A stretch of 59,287 nt of DNA from Comamonadaceae bacterium (GCA_027486255.1 JAIXPL010000027.1:1-59287), one strand, 5' to 3'; shown: positions 25,993 to 36,024, counted from the first letter of the stretch. A program made the numbers and translations. Notes: generated by a model from the letters alone, not told the origin.

Positions 25993-26295
25993 TCAGTCCG
26001 ACTTGGCCACCAGCTCGAAGTGCTCGACCGCCGGTGGTGCGGCAAAGAAGGGGCCGACGATGGCCCGCCAATCAGCAAAGGCCGGCGATTGGCGAAAGTC
26101 CACCATGTGGTTTTCCAGGGTGTCCCAGAAAATTTGCAGCAGGTAGCGCTCAGGGGACTCAATGCCCCGGTTCACCTTGAAGCCACGAAAGCCCTTGGCC
26201 TTGGCAACGACCTCGTTCACCCCTTTCTGGATGGCGGCGTCGAAGGCGGCCTGTTGGCCGGGATGGATGCGGATGTCAGCAAGTTCGAGGATCAT
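25993..26295 (-). CDS. ABM-domain (antibiotic biosynthesis monooxygenase/quinol monooxygenase-like) protein
   Basis: A 100-residue dimeric alpha+beta barrel protein. MILELADIRIHPGQQAAFDAA is the opening strand and helix, GFRGFKVNRGIESPERYLLQI the central strands, and W...ENHMVDFRQSPAFADWRAIVGPFF the closing part, as in YgiN-like monooxygenases and stress proteins. Function could be quinol oxidation or heme-free small molecule oxidation. It is convergent with the MarR gene and divergent from rimO. The start at 26295 is followed at once by the conserved strand; upstream in-frame sequence is antisense to rimO. Confidence 0.82.
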   Translation of the reverse strand: MILELADIRIHPGQQAAFDAAIQKGVNEVVAKAKGFRGFKVNRGIESPERYLLQIFWDTLENHMVDFRQSPAFADWRAIVGPFFAAPPAVEHFELVAKSD

Positions 26296-26400
26296 GGTGC
26301 TCCTGGTGGAAGTGGTTGGACTGGGCTTAACTGTAGCCGCCAGGGCTGCTTGGCTTGGCCGCGATCGTGCAGACCGTGATGCCTCTGAGACAATCTCTCC

Positions 26401-27810
26401 ATGAATGATGCCCTTGCCCCTCCGACCGAAGTAGTGCCCAAGGCCGCGCCGCGCGTGGGTTTCGTGAGCCTGGGCTGCCCCAAGGCGCTCACCGACTCCG
26501 AACTGATCCTCACCCAACTCAGCGCCGAGGGCTACCAGACCTCCAAGACCTTCGACGGCGCCGATCTGGTGATCGTCAACACCTGTGGTTTTATTGACGA
26601 GGCCGTGAAGGAAAGCCTGGATACCATTGGAGAGGCCTTGGCCGAAAACGGCAGGGTCATCGTCACCGGCTGCCTGGGCGCCAAGACCGCCGAGGGCGGC
26701 AGCAACTTGGTCAAGAGCCTGCACCCCAGTGTGCTGGCTGTGACGGGCCCGCACGCCACCCAGGAGGTGATGGACGCGGTGCACCAGAACCTGCCCAAGC
26801 CGCACGATCCCTTTTTAGACCTCGTGCCCCAGTCCTTTGGTGTGGCTGGCCTCAAGCTCACGCCCCGCCATTACGCGTACCTGAAGATCAGCGAAGGCTG
26901 CAACCATCGCTGCACTTTCTGCATCATCCCGTCCATGCGCGGGGATCTGGTGTCGCGTCCTATTGGCGATGTGCTCAAGGAGGCCCAGGCCCTGTTCGAG
27001 GGCGGGGTTCGGGAGCTGCTGGTGATCAGCCAGGACACCTCGGCTTACGGGGTGGACTTGAAATACCGCACAGGCTTCTGGGACGGCAAGCCCGTCAAGA
27101 CCCGCACACTGGAGCTCGCTCAGGCCCTGGGCGAATTGGCTGCGCCCTTCGGTGCCTGGGTGCGACTGCATTACGTCTACCCCTACCCCAGCGTCGACGA
27201 GCTGATCCCCCTGATGGCCCAGGGCTTGGTGCTGCCCTACCTGGACGTACCCTTCCAACACAGCCACCCTGAGGTGCTGCGCCGCATGAAGCGGCCGGCC
27301 AGCGGCGAGCGCAACCTCGAACGCCTGGCCCGCTGGCGCGAGCTCTGTCCCCAGCTGGTGGTGCGCAGCACCTTCATCGCGGGCTTTCCTGGTGAGACCG
27401 AGGCCGAATTCGAGCACCTGCTCAATTTCATCCGCGAGGCGCGCATCGACCGCGCGGGCTGCTTCGCTTACAGCCCCGTGGAGGGCGCCACGGCGAATGA
27501 CCTGCCCGAGCAACTGCCTGCCGAGGTGCGCGAGGAGCGCCGGGCGCGTTTCATGGCCGTGGCCGAAGAGGTGTCGGCAGGCAAGCTGCGCGAACGGGTC
27601 GGCGCCACCATGCAGGTGCTGGTCGACTCCGCCCCGGCCCTGGGCCGCAAGGGCGGTGTGGGCCGCAGCTACGCCGACGCCCCCGAGATTGATGGTGTGG
27701 TGCGTTTGTTGCCCCCCGAGAAGATCAGCAAGACCCTCAAGGTGGGCGAGTTCACCCGGGCTCGCATCGTGGGCACCGAAGGGCACGACCTGGTGGCCAT
27801 GCCGTTCTGA
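26401..27810 (+). CDS. rimO: Ribosomal protein S12 Asp-89 methylthiotransferase RimO
   Basis: A 469-residue radical SAM methylthiotransferase that adds a methylthio group to Asp89 of ribosomal protein S12. The auxiliary 4Fe-4S cluster ligands are Cys26 (GCPKAL), Cys62 (NTCGF) and Cys91 (GCLGAK). The radical SAM ligands are Cys167-x3-Cys171-x2-Cys174 ([10 protein letters not shown]), followed by [13 protein letters not shown]. The C-terminal ~65 residues form the TRAM domain. [17 protein letters not shown] and the MRGDLVSR wording separate RimO from MiaB. It begins 105 bases from the divergent ABM gene and ends in a strong terminator. Confidence 0.96.
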   Translation: MNDALAPPTEVVPKAAPRVGFVSLGCPKALTDSELILTQLSAEGYQTSKTFDGADLVIVNTCGFIDEAVKESLDTIGEALAENGRVIVTGCLGAKTAEGGSNLVKSLHPSVLAVTGPHATQEVMDAVHQNLPKPHDPFLDLVPQSFGVAGLKLTPRHYAYLKISEGCNHRCTFCIIPSMRGDLVSRPIGDVLKEAQALFEGGVRELLVISQDTSAYGVDLKYRTGFWDGKPVKTRTLELAQALGELAAPFGAWVRLHYVYPYPSVDELIPLMAQGLVLPYLDVPFQHSHPEVLRRMKRPASGERNLERLARWRELCPQLVVRSTFIAGFPGETEAEFEHLLNFIREARIDRAGCFAYSPVEGATANDLPEQLPAEVREERRARFMAVAEEVSAGKLRERVGATMQVLVDSAPALGRKGGVGRSYADAPEIDGVVRLLPPEKISKTLKVGEFTRARIVGTEGHDLVAMPF

Positions 27811-27830
27811 CCACAGCCTAAAAGCAAAAA

Positions 27831-27856
27831 AGCCGCTGAGTGATCAGCGGCTTTTT
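27831..27856. terminator. Bidirectional Rho-independent terminator between rimO and tRNA-Leu
   Basis: AGCCGCTGA-4-TCAGCGGCT with TTTTT after it and AAAAAA before it. It can end rimO on the forward strand and tRNA-Leu copy 1 on the reverse strand. Confidence 0.92.
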
Positions 27857-27860
27857 GCGT

Positions 27861-27945
<85 letters not shown>

Positions 27946-27975
27946 GAGGCAAACAACGATCTTGAATCTGCCAAT

Positions 27976-28007
27976 AAAAAACCGCTGGATAAACAGCGGT
28001 TTTTTTG
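27976..28007. terminator. Bidirectional Rho-independent terminator between the two tRNA-Leu genes
   Basis: ACCGCTG-6-CAGCGGT (27981-28000) flanked by an A run on the left and seven T on the right. On the reverse strand it ends the transcript of tRNA-Leu copy 2, which means copy 1 probably needs its own promoter. Confidence 0.9.
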
Positions 28008-28067
28008 GCGATTCTTGTTGTTCTTCTTGCTTCTTCTTGTTCTTGGTCGAAACCAAGTTGGTAGTGT

Positions 28068-28152
<85 letters not shown>

Positions 28153-28264
28153 AATGCCGAGAGTGTACCATCATGTGAGTGGCTCCTGCCCTGGCTTGGA
28201 AAAATCAGAGCTGATGGGCGGCGGTCCTTGATTCAATTAGTTTCTCCGGTACGAAGAGATCACC

Positions 28265-30574
28265 ATTAAGAACACCACACACCACAGCAGCGCCGCTGCC
28301 GGCCTGCTGACAGAATTTGAGGGAACGGTATCGGGCCACCGTGACGGCCACGGTTTCGTGCAGCGCGACGACGGCGAGCCCGACGTCTACCTTCCCCCCA
28401 ACGAAATGCGGGCGGTCTTGCACCGTGACCGCGTTAAAGCCCGCATCGTGCGGCAGGACCGCAAGGGCCGGCCTGAAGGCCGGGTCACCGAGATCCTCGA
28501 GCGTTCCCCCCACCCGATCATTGGTCGCCTGCTGCAGGAAAGTGGCATCTGGCTGGTCGCCCCCGAGGACAAGCGCTATGGCCAGGATGTGCTGATTCCC
28601 AAGCACGCCATCGGTCCGGCCAAGACTGGTCAGGTGGTGGTGGTCGAGCTGACCGAGCCGCCGGCGCTGTTCGGCCAGCCCGTGGGCCGGGTCAAGGAGG
28701 TGCTGGGCGAGATCGATGATCCCGGCATGGAGATCGAGATTGCGGTGCGCAAGTACGGCGTGCCGCACGAGTTCAGCGATGAATGCCTGGCGCTGGCCCG
28801 GGCCCTGCCCGATGCGGTGCGGCCGGCCGACAAGCAGCACCGCGTCGACCTGACCGATGTGCCGCTGGTCACCATTGATGGCGAGGATGCGCGCGACTTC
28901 GACGATGCTGTTTACTGCGAGCCCGCCAAGGTCGGCCGCAGCAAGGGCTGGCGCCTCCTGGTGGCCATTGCTGACGTGAGTCACTACGTCGAGACCGGCA
29001 GCCCGATTGATGTGGACGCCTACGAGCGCGCCACCAGCGTGTATTTCCCGCGCCGCGTCATTCCGATGCTGCCCGAGAAGCTCTCCAACGGCCTGTGCTC
29101 GCTGAACCCGAATGTCGAGCGCCTGTGCATGGTTTGCGACATGCTGATCACGGCCAAAGGTGAGATCCACGCTTACCAGTTTTACCCGGCGGTGATGTTC
29201 AGCCATGCCCGCTTCACTTACACCGAGGTGGCCTCCATCCTGGCCAACACGCGCGGCCCGGAGGCCAGTCAGCGCAAGGCCCTGGTGCCACACCTGATTC
29301 ACCTGCACGAGGTCTACAGCGCCTTGCTCAAGCAGCGCCAGGAGCGCGGGGCCATCGACTTCGAAACCACCGAGACACAGATCGTCTGCGACGAGGTGGG
29401 GCGGATTGAGAAGATCGTGCCCCGCACGCGCAACGATGCCCATCGCTTGATTGAGGAGGCCATGCTGGCGGCCAACGTCTGCTCGGCTGACTTCATTGAC
29501 CAGAGTAAGCACGCGGGCCTCTTTCGGGTTCACGAGGGCCCGACGCCCGAGAAAAAAGAGATCCTGCGCAACTACCTCAAGGCCATGGGTGTGGGCCTGA
29601 GCATCAGCGACGATCCGGATCCCGGCGAATTCCAACGCATTGCCGCTGCTACCCGCGACCGACCCGACACGCAGCAGATCCAGACCATGCTGCTGCGCTC
29701 CATGCAGCAGGCCATCTACACGCCGCACAACAGCGGCCACTTCGGCCTGGCCTACGAGGCCTACACGCACTTCACCAGCCCGATCCGGCGTTACCCCGAC
29801 CTGCTGGTGCACCGCGTGATCAAGGCGATCCTCAGCAAGGGCCGCTACCAACTGCCGGCCCTGCCCACCCCGGGCGAGGCCCATGCCAAGCTGTCCAAGC
29901 GCCTGGCTTCCAGGGTGCCGGCACCCCAGGCCAAGGCCGAGAAGGCGCGCAAGTCCACGGCTGAGCAACTGGCCTGGCAGGCCGCCGGCCTGCACTGCAG
30001 TGCCAATGAGCGCCGGGCCGACGAGGCCAGCCGCGATGTGGAAGCCTGGCTCAAGTGCAAGTACATGCGCGAGCACCTGGGCGAGGAGTTCAGCGGCATC
30101 GTCACTTCTGCCACGGGCTTTGGCATTTTTGTCACGCTCGACGCCATGTACGTCGAGGGGCTCGTGCACATCACCGAGCTGGGCGGGGAGTATTTCCGCT
30201 TTGATGAGGCGCGCCAGGAGCTGCGTGGTGAGCGCACGGGCATCCGTTACGCCATCGGCACGCGCGTGCGTGTGCAGGTCAGCCGCGTCGATCTGGACGG
30301 CCGGCGCATCGACTTCCGTCTGGTGCAGGACGGCCAAGACCTGACCGCACGGGCCATGAAGGACAAGGGTGCCGAGGCCGGCGATGGCGAGGGCCGCAAG
30401 TCACGAGGCAAGCGTGGACGCGAGCGCGAGACCGGTGCGTCGCCGGTGCAGGAGGCTGGCGCCCCTCGCAGCCGGCGCGCCGCCTTGCTCTCGCCCATCC
30501 AGTCGCTCAAAGCGGCGGTGAAGAATGCGGCGGCCAAGGTGGGCCGCAAGCAGGGCAAAAAGCCCCGCCGCTGA
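28265..30574 (+). CDS. rnr: Ribonuclease R (RNB-family 3'-5' exoribonuclease), probable ATT start
   Basis: An RNB-family hydrolytic exoribonuclease that degrades structured RNA. In order: cold-shock domains at the N terminus (GTVSGHRDGHGFVQR; GRLLQESGIWLVAPEDKRYGQD), the RNB catalytic domain with DGEDARDFDDAVYC carrying the Mg-binding Asp cluster, HFTSPIRRYPDLLVHR, an S1 domain (FSGIVTSATGFGIFVTLD..VEGLVH) and a Lys/Arg-rich tail. The frame is open from 28241 but has no ATG, GTG or TTG before 28358, and the GTG there lies inside the first cold-shock domain. ATT 28265 is preceded six bases earlier by GAAGAG and gives the natural I/M-K-N start, about 769 residues. The winged helix domain of E. 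coli RNase R is absent. Confidence 0.85.
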   Translation: MKNTTHHSSAAAGLLTEFEGTVSGHRDGHGFVQRDDGEPDVYLPPNEMRAVLHRDRVKARIVRQDRKGRPEGRVTEILERSPHPIIGRLLQESGIWLVAPEDKRYGQDVLIPKHAIGPAKTGQVVVVELTEPPALFGQPVGRVKEVLGEIDDPGMEIEIAVRKYGVPHEFSDECLALARALPDAVRPADKQHRVDLTDVPLVTIDGEDARDFDDAVYCEPAKVGRSKGWRLLVAIADVSHYVETGSPIDVDAYERATSVYFPRRVIPMLPEKLSNGLCSLNPNVERLCMVCDMLITAKGEIHAYQFYPAVMFSHARFTYTEVASILANTRGPEASQRKALVPHLIHLHEVYSALLKQRQERGAIDFETTETQIVCDEVGRIEKIVPRTRNDAHRLIEEAMLAANVCSADFIDQSKHAGLFRVHEGPTPEKKEILRNYLKAMGVGLSISDDPDPGEFQRIAAATRDRPDTQQIQTMLLRSMQQAIYTPHNSGHFGLAYEAYTHFTSPIRRYPDLLVHRVIKAILSKGRYQLPALPTPGEAHAKLSKRLASRVPAPQAKAEKARKSTAEQLAWQAAGLHCSANERRADEASRDVEAWLKCKYMREHLGEEFSGIVTSATGFGIFVTLDAMYVEGLVHITELGGEYFRFDEARQELRGERTGIRYAIGTRVRVQVSRVDLDGRRIDFRLVQDGQDLTARAMKDKGAEAGDGEGRKSRGKRGRERETGASPVQEAGAPRSRRAALLSPIQSLKAAVKNAAAKVGRKQGKKPRR

Positions 30575-30607
30575 GCTTTTCTTCTTCATCTTCCGCACGT
30601 CCTGGCC

Positions 30608-31156
30608 ATGCGCATCCTGGGTTTCATCCTCGAGGTGGTGTTTCAACTGCTGGTGGGTGCCGCCTTGCTGCGGGCCTACATGAACGGCTTGCGGGTGAAC
30701 ATGCGCGTACAGCCCGGTCTTTTTGTGATGGCCCTGAGCGACTGGATCGTCCAGCCGCTGCGGCGTTGGTTGCCACAAGCCCTGACCAAGGCGCGACTTG
30801 ATTGGGCCAGCCTGATCACCGCCATCCTGCTGGCCGCCCTGTACGCTCTGCTCTGGGGCAGCCTGGTGGGGCTTTTTTATGGTGGCGTTGCAATGTCGGT
30901 GGCGGGCGCAGGCCTGCTCAGTCTGGCCCTGAGCTTCCTGCTCCGCGTGACGCTGCAAACCCTGAGCCTGCTCGTGCTCGGCTATGTGCTGGCGTCCTGG
31001 CTGCAGCCCGGCTCCTTCTTTTTCAGCATGCTGGCCCGGCTGGTCGAGCCTGTGCTCGCGCCTTTCAGGCGTGTCGTGCCTGTTATTGGCGGCGTGGATC
31101 TGTCGCCGATGCTGCTCCTGCTCTTGCTGCAGGTCGGCGTGATGCTGCTGAGCTAA
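30608..31156 (+). CDS. YggT-family integral membrane protein
   Basis: A 182-residue protein with two copies of the YggT unit, each two hydrophobic helices and a conserved (Q/E)P-(L/I)-x-P/R-P/R segment: DWIVQPLRRWLPQ in the first half and LVEPVLAPFRRVVP in the second, followed by GGVDLSPMLLLLLLQ. The family is linked to osmotic tolerance and potassium homeostasis, and in Gram-positives to division, but the molecular role is unknown. It starts 33 bases after rnr and overlaps the end of nnr by four bases, convergently. Confidence 0.9.
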   Translation: MRILGFILEVVFQLLVGAALLRAYMNGLRVNMRVQPGLFVMALSDWIVQPLRRWLPQALTKARLDWASLITAILLAALYALLWGSLVGLFYGGVAMSVAGAGLLSLALSFLLRVTLQTLSLLVLGYVLASWLQPGSFFFSMLARLVEPVLAPFRRVVPVIGGVDLSPMLLLLLLQVGVMLLS

Positions 31157-32649
31157 CTCAGCAGGTCTGAGGCCGTCAGGCCTTGCCCCCGGTGCCGGGT
31201 GGCCCACGCATCGGCCTTTGCGCCGTGGGCATGCACGGCCTGCAGGGCCGCTGCGCGCGGTGCCAGGCCCTGCGCCATGGCCGATCCGATCATCCCGGCC
31301 AACACATCCCCGGTCCCGGCGCTGGCCAGCAAGGCGTTGCCCGTGAAGTTGATGGCGGGCAGCAGCCCGGGTGTGCTCACTACGGTGCCCGAGCCCTTGA
31401 GCACCACCACACAGCCCAATTCCTGGGCCAGCGTCTGCGCGGCCTGCAGGCGGTCGGCCTGCACCTGGGCGGCGGTGCAACCCAGCAGGCGCGCGGCTTC
31501 CAGCGGGTGAGGGGTGAGCACGGTGCTCAGCCCCGCCCGGGCCCGCCGCATGACGCCTCGCCTGAGCGAGGCCTCGCCGGCCACGGCATTGAGCGCATCG
31601 GCGTCCAGCACCAGGCCTGCTGTCTGTGCCAGCAGACTAGGCAGCACCCCGGCCACGGCTGTTCCGCCACCGCAGCCGACCACGGCCACCTGGGGTGAGG
31701 CCAGTTGGCTCAGCGAGGCCAGGTGGCGGAACATCAGTTCGGGCTGGACCACGTCCACCTGCAGGCTGGCTTGCCCCAGCAGGGCCAGGTACACCCGTCC
31801 GGCACCATGGTGCAGAGCTGCTCTAGCAGCGAGCAGAGCGGCACCGGCCATGCTGGTGCCTGCCTCTACAGGCTGCTGGCCGCCCACCACCACCACATCG
31901 CCAAAGCGGCCCTTGTGGCTGGCATGACGGGCGCAGGCCTTGGGCGTCAGGCCGGCTTGGTCTGCGCCCAGCAGCAGGGCGTGGGGGGGTATACCGGAGT
32001 CTTGCACGCCCAGGTCGTCGAACCACACCTGGCCCGCCAGATCACGCCCTTGGGCTGTGAACAGGCCGGGCTTGAGGCTGAGCAGGCTCAGCGTGAAGGC
32101 CGGAGCCCTGCCGGGGCCGATGCTGGCCGCGCCCGTGTCGGCATCCAGCCCGGTGGGCAGGTCGACGGCCAGCACCGGGTCGGCGCCCGCGTGCATGCGC
32201 TCGAGCCACTGGCGCATCTGGGCACTGGCCGGGCGTTCATCCGAGAGCTCGCCCCCCAGACCCAACAGGGCATCGATGGCCACATCGAACTGTTCGGGCG
32301 GCGCAGCTTGGAGTGCCAGGCCTGCGGTCAGCGCCCGTTCGCGCGCGGCTTGGGCGTCTGCCGGGCTGTGCGCCGCGCCCGTCCAGGTGAGCGAGACCGT
32401 CCAGCCCAGCCGCTGCAGGTGCAGGGCGGCTTCGAAGCCGTCGCCGCCGTTGTTGCCCGGCCCGCAGGCGATCCAGGCGTGGCGGCCATGGGGCACCAAG
32501 GCCCGCGTCAGCCGGGCCACCGCCAGGCCCGCGCGCTGCATCAAGGTGTGCGGTGCCAGCGCGCTTTGCGCTCGGCGCTCCAGCTCGCGCGTGGCGGCCA
32601 CATCGTGCAGGGGCCAGGATTGGTTGGCGTGGATGCGGTGCAGCGCCAT
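31153..32649 (-). CDS. nnr: Bifunctional NAD(P)H-hydrate epimerase / ADP-dependent NAD(P)H-hydrate dehydratase
   Basis: A 498-residue metabolite-repair enzyme. The N-terminal YjeF_N domain (about 1-215) epimerises R-NAD(P)HX, with GPGNNGGDGFEAALHL as the diagnostic loop and AVDLPTGLDADTG near its end. The C-terminal ribokinase-like domain (about 225-495) dehydrates S-NAD(P)HX with ADP; it shows GRFGDVVVVGG, VLDADALNAVAG, TPHPLEAARLLG and the catalytic SAGTGDVLAGMIG. It lies four bases overlapped with the YggT gene and 12 bases after the amidase gene, with which it shares strand and probably a transcript. Confidence 0.95.
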   Translation of the reverse strand: MALHRIHANQSWPLHDVAATRELERRAQSALAPHTLMQRAGLAVARLTRALVPHGRHAWIACGPGNNGGDGFEAALHLQRLGWTVSLTWTGAAHSPADAQAARERALTAGLALQAAPPEQFDVAIDALLGLGGELSDERPASAQMRQWLERMHAGADPVLAVDLPTGLDADTGAASIGPGRAPAFTLSLLSLKPGLFTAQGRDLAGQVWFDDLGVQDSGIPPHALLLGADQAGLTPKACARHASHKGRFGDVVVVGGQQPVEAGTSMAGAALLAARAALHHGAGRVYLALLGQASLQVDVVQPELMFRHLASLSQLASPQVAVVGCGGGTAVAGVLPSLLAQTAGLVLDADALNAVAGEASLRRGVMRRARAGLSTVLTPHPLEAARLLGCTAAQVQADRLQAAQTLAQELGCVVVLKGSGTVVSTPGLLPAINFTGNALLASAGTGDVLAGMIGSAMAQGLAPRAAALQAVHAHGAKADAWATRHRGQGLTASDLLS

Positions 32650-32661
32650 GGCTTGATGGCT

Positions 32662-34008
32662 TCAGCCCGCCTGCGCCAACACGGACTCGACTTGCAACGC
32701 AATGTCCAGCACGGTGTCGTCGTGCATCGCGCCGTGCCAGATCATCAGCCCCACGGGCAGGCTGCCCGGCTCCTGGCAGGGCAGCGACAGCGCGCATCCG
32801 TCGAGCATGTTCACCACCGAGGGGTTGCGCAACAGCAGGGCGTTGGCCTGGAAGAAGGCCTCATCGTCCTGCTCGAGCTCGTCCATGCGGGGCGCCAGCA
32901 GGGGCACGGTGGGCGAGAGCATGGCGTCGACCGAGGCCAAGCGATGGCCCATGCGATCGATCCAGTCCTTGCGGGCAGCGATCAGGTCCAGGTAATCGGT
33001 GGCGCTCATGTCCGCGCCCCGTCGGATGCGTTGGGCCACCCGGGGGTCGTAAGCAGCCGGGCGCCGAGCCAGCAGCGGGCGGTGCCAGGCATGGCTTTCC
33101 GCGGCTGAAAAGCCTCCGCTGGCATTGATGGCGCTCAGTTCCCGCAGCTCGCCCAGTTCCAGCTCTTCAATGCGTGCGCCCGCGCGGCTGAGCCATGACA
33201 GGCTGCGCTCGAAGGCTTGGGCTACGGCGGGCTCGAGCCCGTCCTGCAGCAGCGTGCGCGCCACGCCCAGGCGCCGGCCTGATAAGGGCAGCCCCGCCAT
33301 GCTCAGCGGCCGGTCCGACAGCACCGCATGGACGGTGATGGCATCGCGCACGGAGCGTGTCAGGGCGCAGACCGTGTCCAGCGTGGTCGACAGGGGCAGA
33401 ACGCCTTCGGTGGGCACCCGCCGGGCCGTGCTCTTGAAGCCCACCAGGCCGCACAGGGCTGCGGGGACGCGGATCGAGCCCCCGGTGTCCGAGCCCAGCC
33501 CCACCATGGCGGCGCCGGTGGCCACCGAGACGGCCGCCCCTGATGACGAGCCGCCCGGAATGCGCCGCAGCTGGGAATCGGTCGGGTTGGCCGGCGTGCC
33601 ATGGTGGGGGTTCAGGCCCACGCCCGAGAAGGCGAACTCGGTCATGTTGGTGCGCCCGGCGATCAGCCCGCCGGCTGCGCGCAGCCGGGCCACGGCCGGG
33701 CAGTCCTGCGGGGCTGGCGGGGCATCGTTCAGCACGACGGAGCCGGCCCGGGTGAGCTCGCCGGCGACATCGAACAAGTCTTTGACCGACACGGGCAGGC
33801 CGGCCAGCGGTCCGTAAGGGCGTTCGCCGCGGCGAGCGCGCTCGATGGCAGCTTGCAGGGCGGGCTCGGGCGAGGCCAGGTAAGTGAAACGGTTGGCCGG
33901 GCTGCGACTGGCCTGCAGGGCTGTCTCCAGAAGGGCCTCGAGGCGGGACGGCTGGGCCTGAATGTCGGCGCGCAGCTGGTGCAGGTCAGGTAGGGCGTAG
34001 GCTGGCAT
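32662..34008 (-). CDS. Amidase-signature family hydrolase (GatA/AtzF-like)
   Basis: A 448-residue amidase-signature enzyme. The Ser-cisSer-Lys triad is visible: Lys in PVSVKDLFDVAG, and both Ser in GGSSSGAAVSVATGAAMVGLGSDTGGS. AGRTNMTEFAFSGVGLNPHHGTPANP is also typical. No gatB or gatC is near, so it is not clearly the tRNA amidotransferase subunit; it resembles single-chain amidases acting on small amides. Upstream gene of nnr on the same strand, divergent from rpsB. Confidence 0.88.
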   Translation of the reverse strand: MPAYALPDLHQLRADIQAQPSRLEALLETALQASRSPANRFTYLASPEPALQAAIERARRGERPYGPLAGLPVSVKDLFDVAGELTRAGSVVLNDAPPAPQDCPAVARLRAAGGLIAGRTNMTEFAFSGVGLNPHHGTPANPTDSQLRRIPGGSSSGAAVSVATGAAMVGLGSDTGGSIRVPAALCGLVGFKSTARRVPTEGVLPLSTTLDTVCALTRSVRDAITVHAVLSDRPLSMAGLPLSGRRLGVARTLLQDGLEPAVAQAFERSLSWLSRAGARIEELELGELRELSAINASGGFSAAESHAWHRPLLARRPAAYDPRVAQRIRRGADMSATDYLDLIAARKDWIDRMGHRLASVDAMLSPTVPLLAPRMDELEQDDEAFFQANALLLRNPSVVNMLDGCALSLPCQEPGSLPVGLMIWHGAMHDDTVLDIALQVESVLAQAG

Positions 34009-34056
34009 GGAGGGCGCTGAGGATGGGGCCGCTGTGGGTGAGCCAACTGCCGATGC

Positions 34057-34200
34057 TATACTCTCAAGGTTTTGGGAATAGTGGGCAAGCGCTCATCACA
34101 TTCCCAGAATAAATCGCAAATCAGCCACTGAAAAGGTGTTGCCGCAGGGAGTTCCCCCGGGCAGCGGGCGCTGATTTTAGACACAACCTTTGGAGTATCT
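34057..34200 (+). promoter_or_regulatory. rpsB promoter -10 and leader
   Basis: TATACT (34057-34062) is a good -10, but no -35 hexamer stands out. The leader from about 34069 to 34200 ends with TTTGGAG eight bases before ATG. S2 leaders in other proteobacteria are autoregulatory; the pairing CCCCCGGGCAGCGGGCG around 34154-34170 could form structure, but I cannot identify a known element. Confidence 0.5.
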
Positions 34201-34944
34201 ATGTCGACAAGCATGCGCGAAATGCTGGAAGCTGGTGTGCACTTTGGCCACCAAACACGCTTCTGGAATCCCAAGATGGCCCCCTTCATCTTCGGTCATC
34301 GCAACCGTATCCACATCATCAACCTGGAAAAATCGCTGCCGATGTTCCAGGAGGCGTGCAAGTTCGCCCGCCAGCTCGCCGCCAACCGCGGCAATATCCT
34401 CATGGTCGGCACCAAGCGCCAGGCCCGTGAAATCCTCGCCACCGAGGCGCAGCGCGCCGGCGTGCCTTTCGTCGATCAGCGCTGGCTGGGCGGCATGCTG
34501 ACCAACTTCAAGACGGTCAAGACCTCCATCAAGCGCCTCAAGGAAATGAAAGCCCAGCAGGAAGCTGGTCTGGACTCCATCAGCAAGAAAGAACAGCTGA
34601 CCTTCAAGCGCGAGATCGAGAAGCTCGAGAAGGACATTGGTGGCATCCAGGACATGGCTGCGCTGCCGGACGCCATCTTCGTGATTGACGTGGGTTTCCA
34701 CAAGATCGCCGTGGCCGAGGCCAAGAAGCTGGGCATCCCCCTGATCGGTGTGGTGGACTCCAACCACTCGCCCGAGGGCATCGATTACGTGATCCCCGGC
34801 AACGATGACTCGGCCAAGGCTGTGGCGCTGTATGCCCGCGGCATTGCAGATGCCATCCTCGAAGGCCGTGCCAACGCCGTCAATGAGGTTGTCAAGACGG
34901 CCGAGACCGGTGACGAGTTCGTCGAGGTTCAGGACGCCGCCTAA
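34201..34944 (+). CDS. rpsB: 30S ribosomal protein S2
   Basis: The 247-residue S2 protein binds the 30S head-body junction and recruits S1. The start [25 protein letters not shown], the NIL(M)VGTKRQAR segment, [12 protein letters not shown] and the C-terminal [26 protein letters not shown] are all conserved. It opens the rpsB-tsf-pyrH-frr cluster, as in most bacteria. Confidence 0.99.
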   Translation: MSTSMREMLEAGVHFGHQTRFWNPKMAPFIFGHRNRIHIINLEKSLPMFQEACKFARQLAANRGNILMVGTKRQAREILATEAQRAGVPFVDQRWLGGMLTNFKTVKTSIKRLKEMKAQQEAGLDSISKKEQLTFKREIEKLEKDIGGIQDMAALPDAIFVIDVGFHKIAVAEAKKLGIPLIGVVDSNHSPEGIDYVIPGNDDSAKAVALYARGIADAILEGRANAVNEVVKTAETGDEFVEVQDAA

Positions 34945-34973
34945 AGGCCCCGGGCCTTGAGGCCAGGTGCATC

Positions 34974-34997
34974 AAGGGGCTCGTGTAGCCCCTTTTT
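34974..34997 (+). terminator. Terminator/attenuator between rpsB and tsf
   Basis: AAGGGGCT-5-AGCCCCTT and a T run, 30 bases after the rpsB stop. It would lower tsf expression relative to rpsB unless a second promoter exists in 35000-35080; no clear one is seen. Confidence 0.85.
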
Positions 34998-35088
34998 TAC
35001 AAGTCAATCGCAGCGGCCCCGCAGGCCTTGCCTGAGCTGGCAGGTGGCTGGAGTCCGCTGAAGTTCACAGACATACAGGAGAATTTAA

Positions 35089-35976
35089 ATGGCAATTTCC
35101 GCAAGCATGGTCGCCGAACTGCGCGCCAAGACCGACGCCCCCATGATGGAGTGCAAGAAAGCCCTGACCGAAGCCAATGGCGACATGGCCAAGGCCGAGG
35201 AACTGCTGCGCGTCAAGCTCGGTAGCAAGGCCGGCAAAGCCGCCTCCCGCGTCACTGCCGAAGGCGTGGTGGCTGTCCACATGGACGGCGGCGTGGGCTC
35301 CCTGGTCGAAGTCAACTGCGAAACCGACTTCGTCACCAAGAACGACAGCTTCCTGGCCCTGTCGAAGGCCGTGGCCGAGGGCATTGCCAAGAGCAACCCG
35401 GCCGACGTGACTGCCGTGGGTGCTCTGCCTTTTGCGCTCGACGGCTTCGGCCCCACCATTGAGGACGTGCGCAAGGGCCTGATCGGCAAGATCGGCGAGA
35501 ACATGTCGGTGCGCCGTTTCAAGCGCTTTGCGTCTGGCAGCAAGCTGGCAGCCTACCTGCATGGCACCCGCATCGGCGTGATGGTCGAGTACGAGGGTGA
35601 CGAGGCCGCCGCCAAAGACGTGGCCATGCACGTGGCGGCCATGAAGCCCGTCTCGCTGACCAGCGCCGACGTGCCTGCCGACCTGATCGAGCGCGAGCGC
35701 TCGGTCGCCACCGCCAAGGCGGCTGAATCGGGCAAGCCCGCCGACATCGCTGCCAAGATGATCGAAGGATCGGTCCAGAAGTACCTCAAGGAGGTCTCGC
35801 TCTTCAACCAGCCCTTCGTCAAGAACGACAAGCAGACCGTCGAGGAGATGCTCAAGGAAAAGGCCACCACCGTGAACGGCTTCACGCTCTACGTGGTGGG
35901 CGAAGGCATTGAGAAGAAGGTCGACGACTTCGCAGCTGAAGTGGCCGCTCAAGTGGCTGCCGCAAAAGGCGCCTGA
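35089..35976 (+). CDS. tsf: Translation elongation factor Ts
   Basis: The 295-residue EF-Ts releases GDP from EF-Tu. The N-terminal UBA-like domain ([29 protein letters not shown] in outline) and the TDFVT signature ([14 protein letters not shown]) that contacts EF-Tu are present. The C-terminal subdomain contains [20 protein letters not shown] lies about eight bases before ATG. Second gene of the cluster; 144 bases separate it from rpsB because of the terminator. Confidence 0.99.
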   Translation: MAISASMVAELRAKTDAPMMECKKALTEANGDMAKAEELLRVKLGSKAGKAASRVTAEGVVAVHMDGGVGSLVEVNCETDFVTKNDSFLALSKAVAEGIAKSNPADVTAVGALPFALDGFGPTIEDVRKGLIGKIGENMSVRRFKRFASGSKLAAYLHGTRIGVMVEYEGDEAAAKDVAMHVAAMKPVSLTSADVPADLIERERSVATAKAAESGKPADIAAKMIEGSVQKYLKEVSLFNQPFVKNDKQTVEEMLKEKATTVNGFTLYVVGEGIEKKVDDFAAEVAAQVAAAKGA

Positions 35977-36024
35977 GAGGGCGTGTCCTGCCGCTAAACT
36001 TTGACCACACTTTCAGGAACCCCC

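Noticed and set aside
28011..28060. TTCTTG-like repeats considered as a CRISPR or microsatellite
   Set aside because: Units are irregular, with no spacers; treated as low-complexity tRNA flank.
28205..30337. A 710-codon reverse frame over rnr
   Set aside because: Antisense shadow of RNase R; no recognisable domains and no upstream ribosome binding site.
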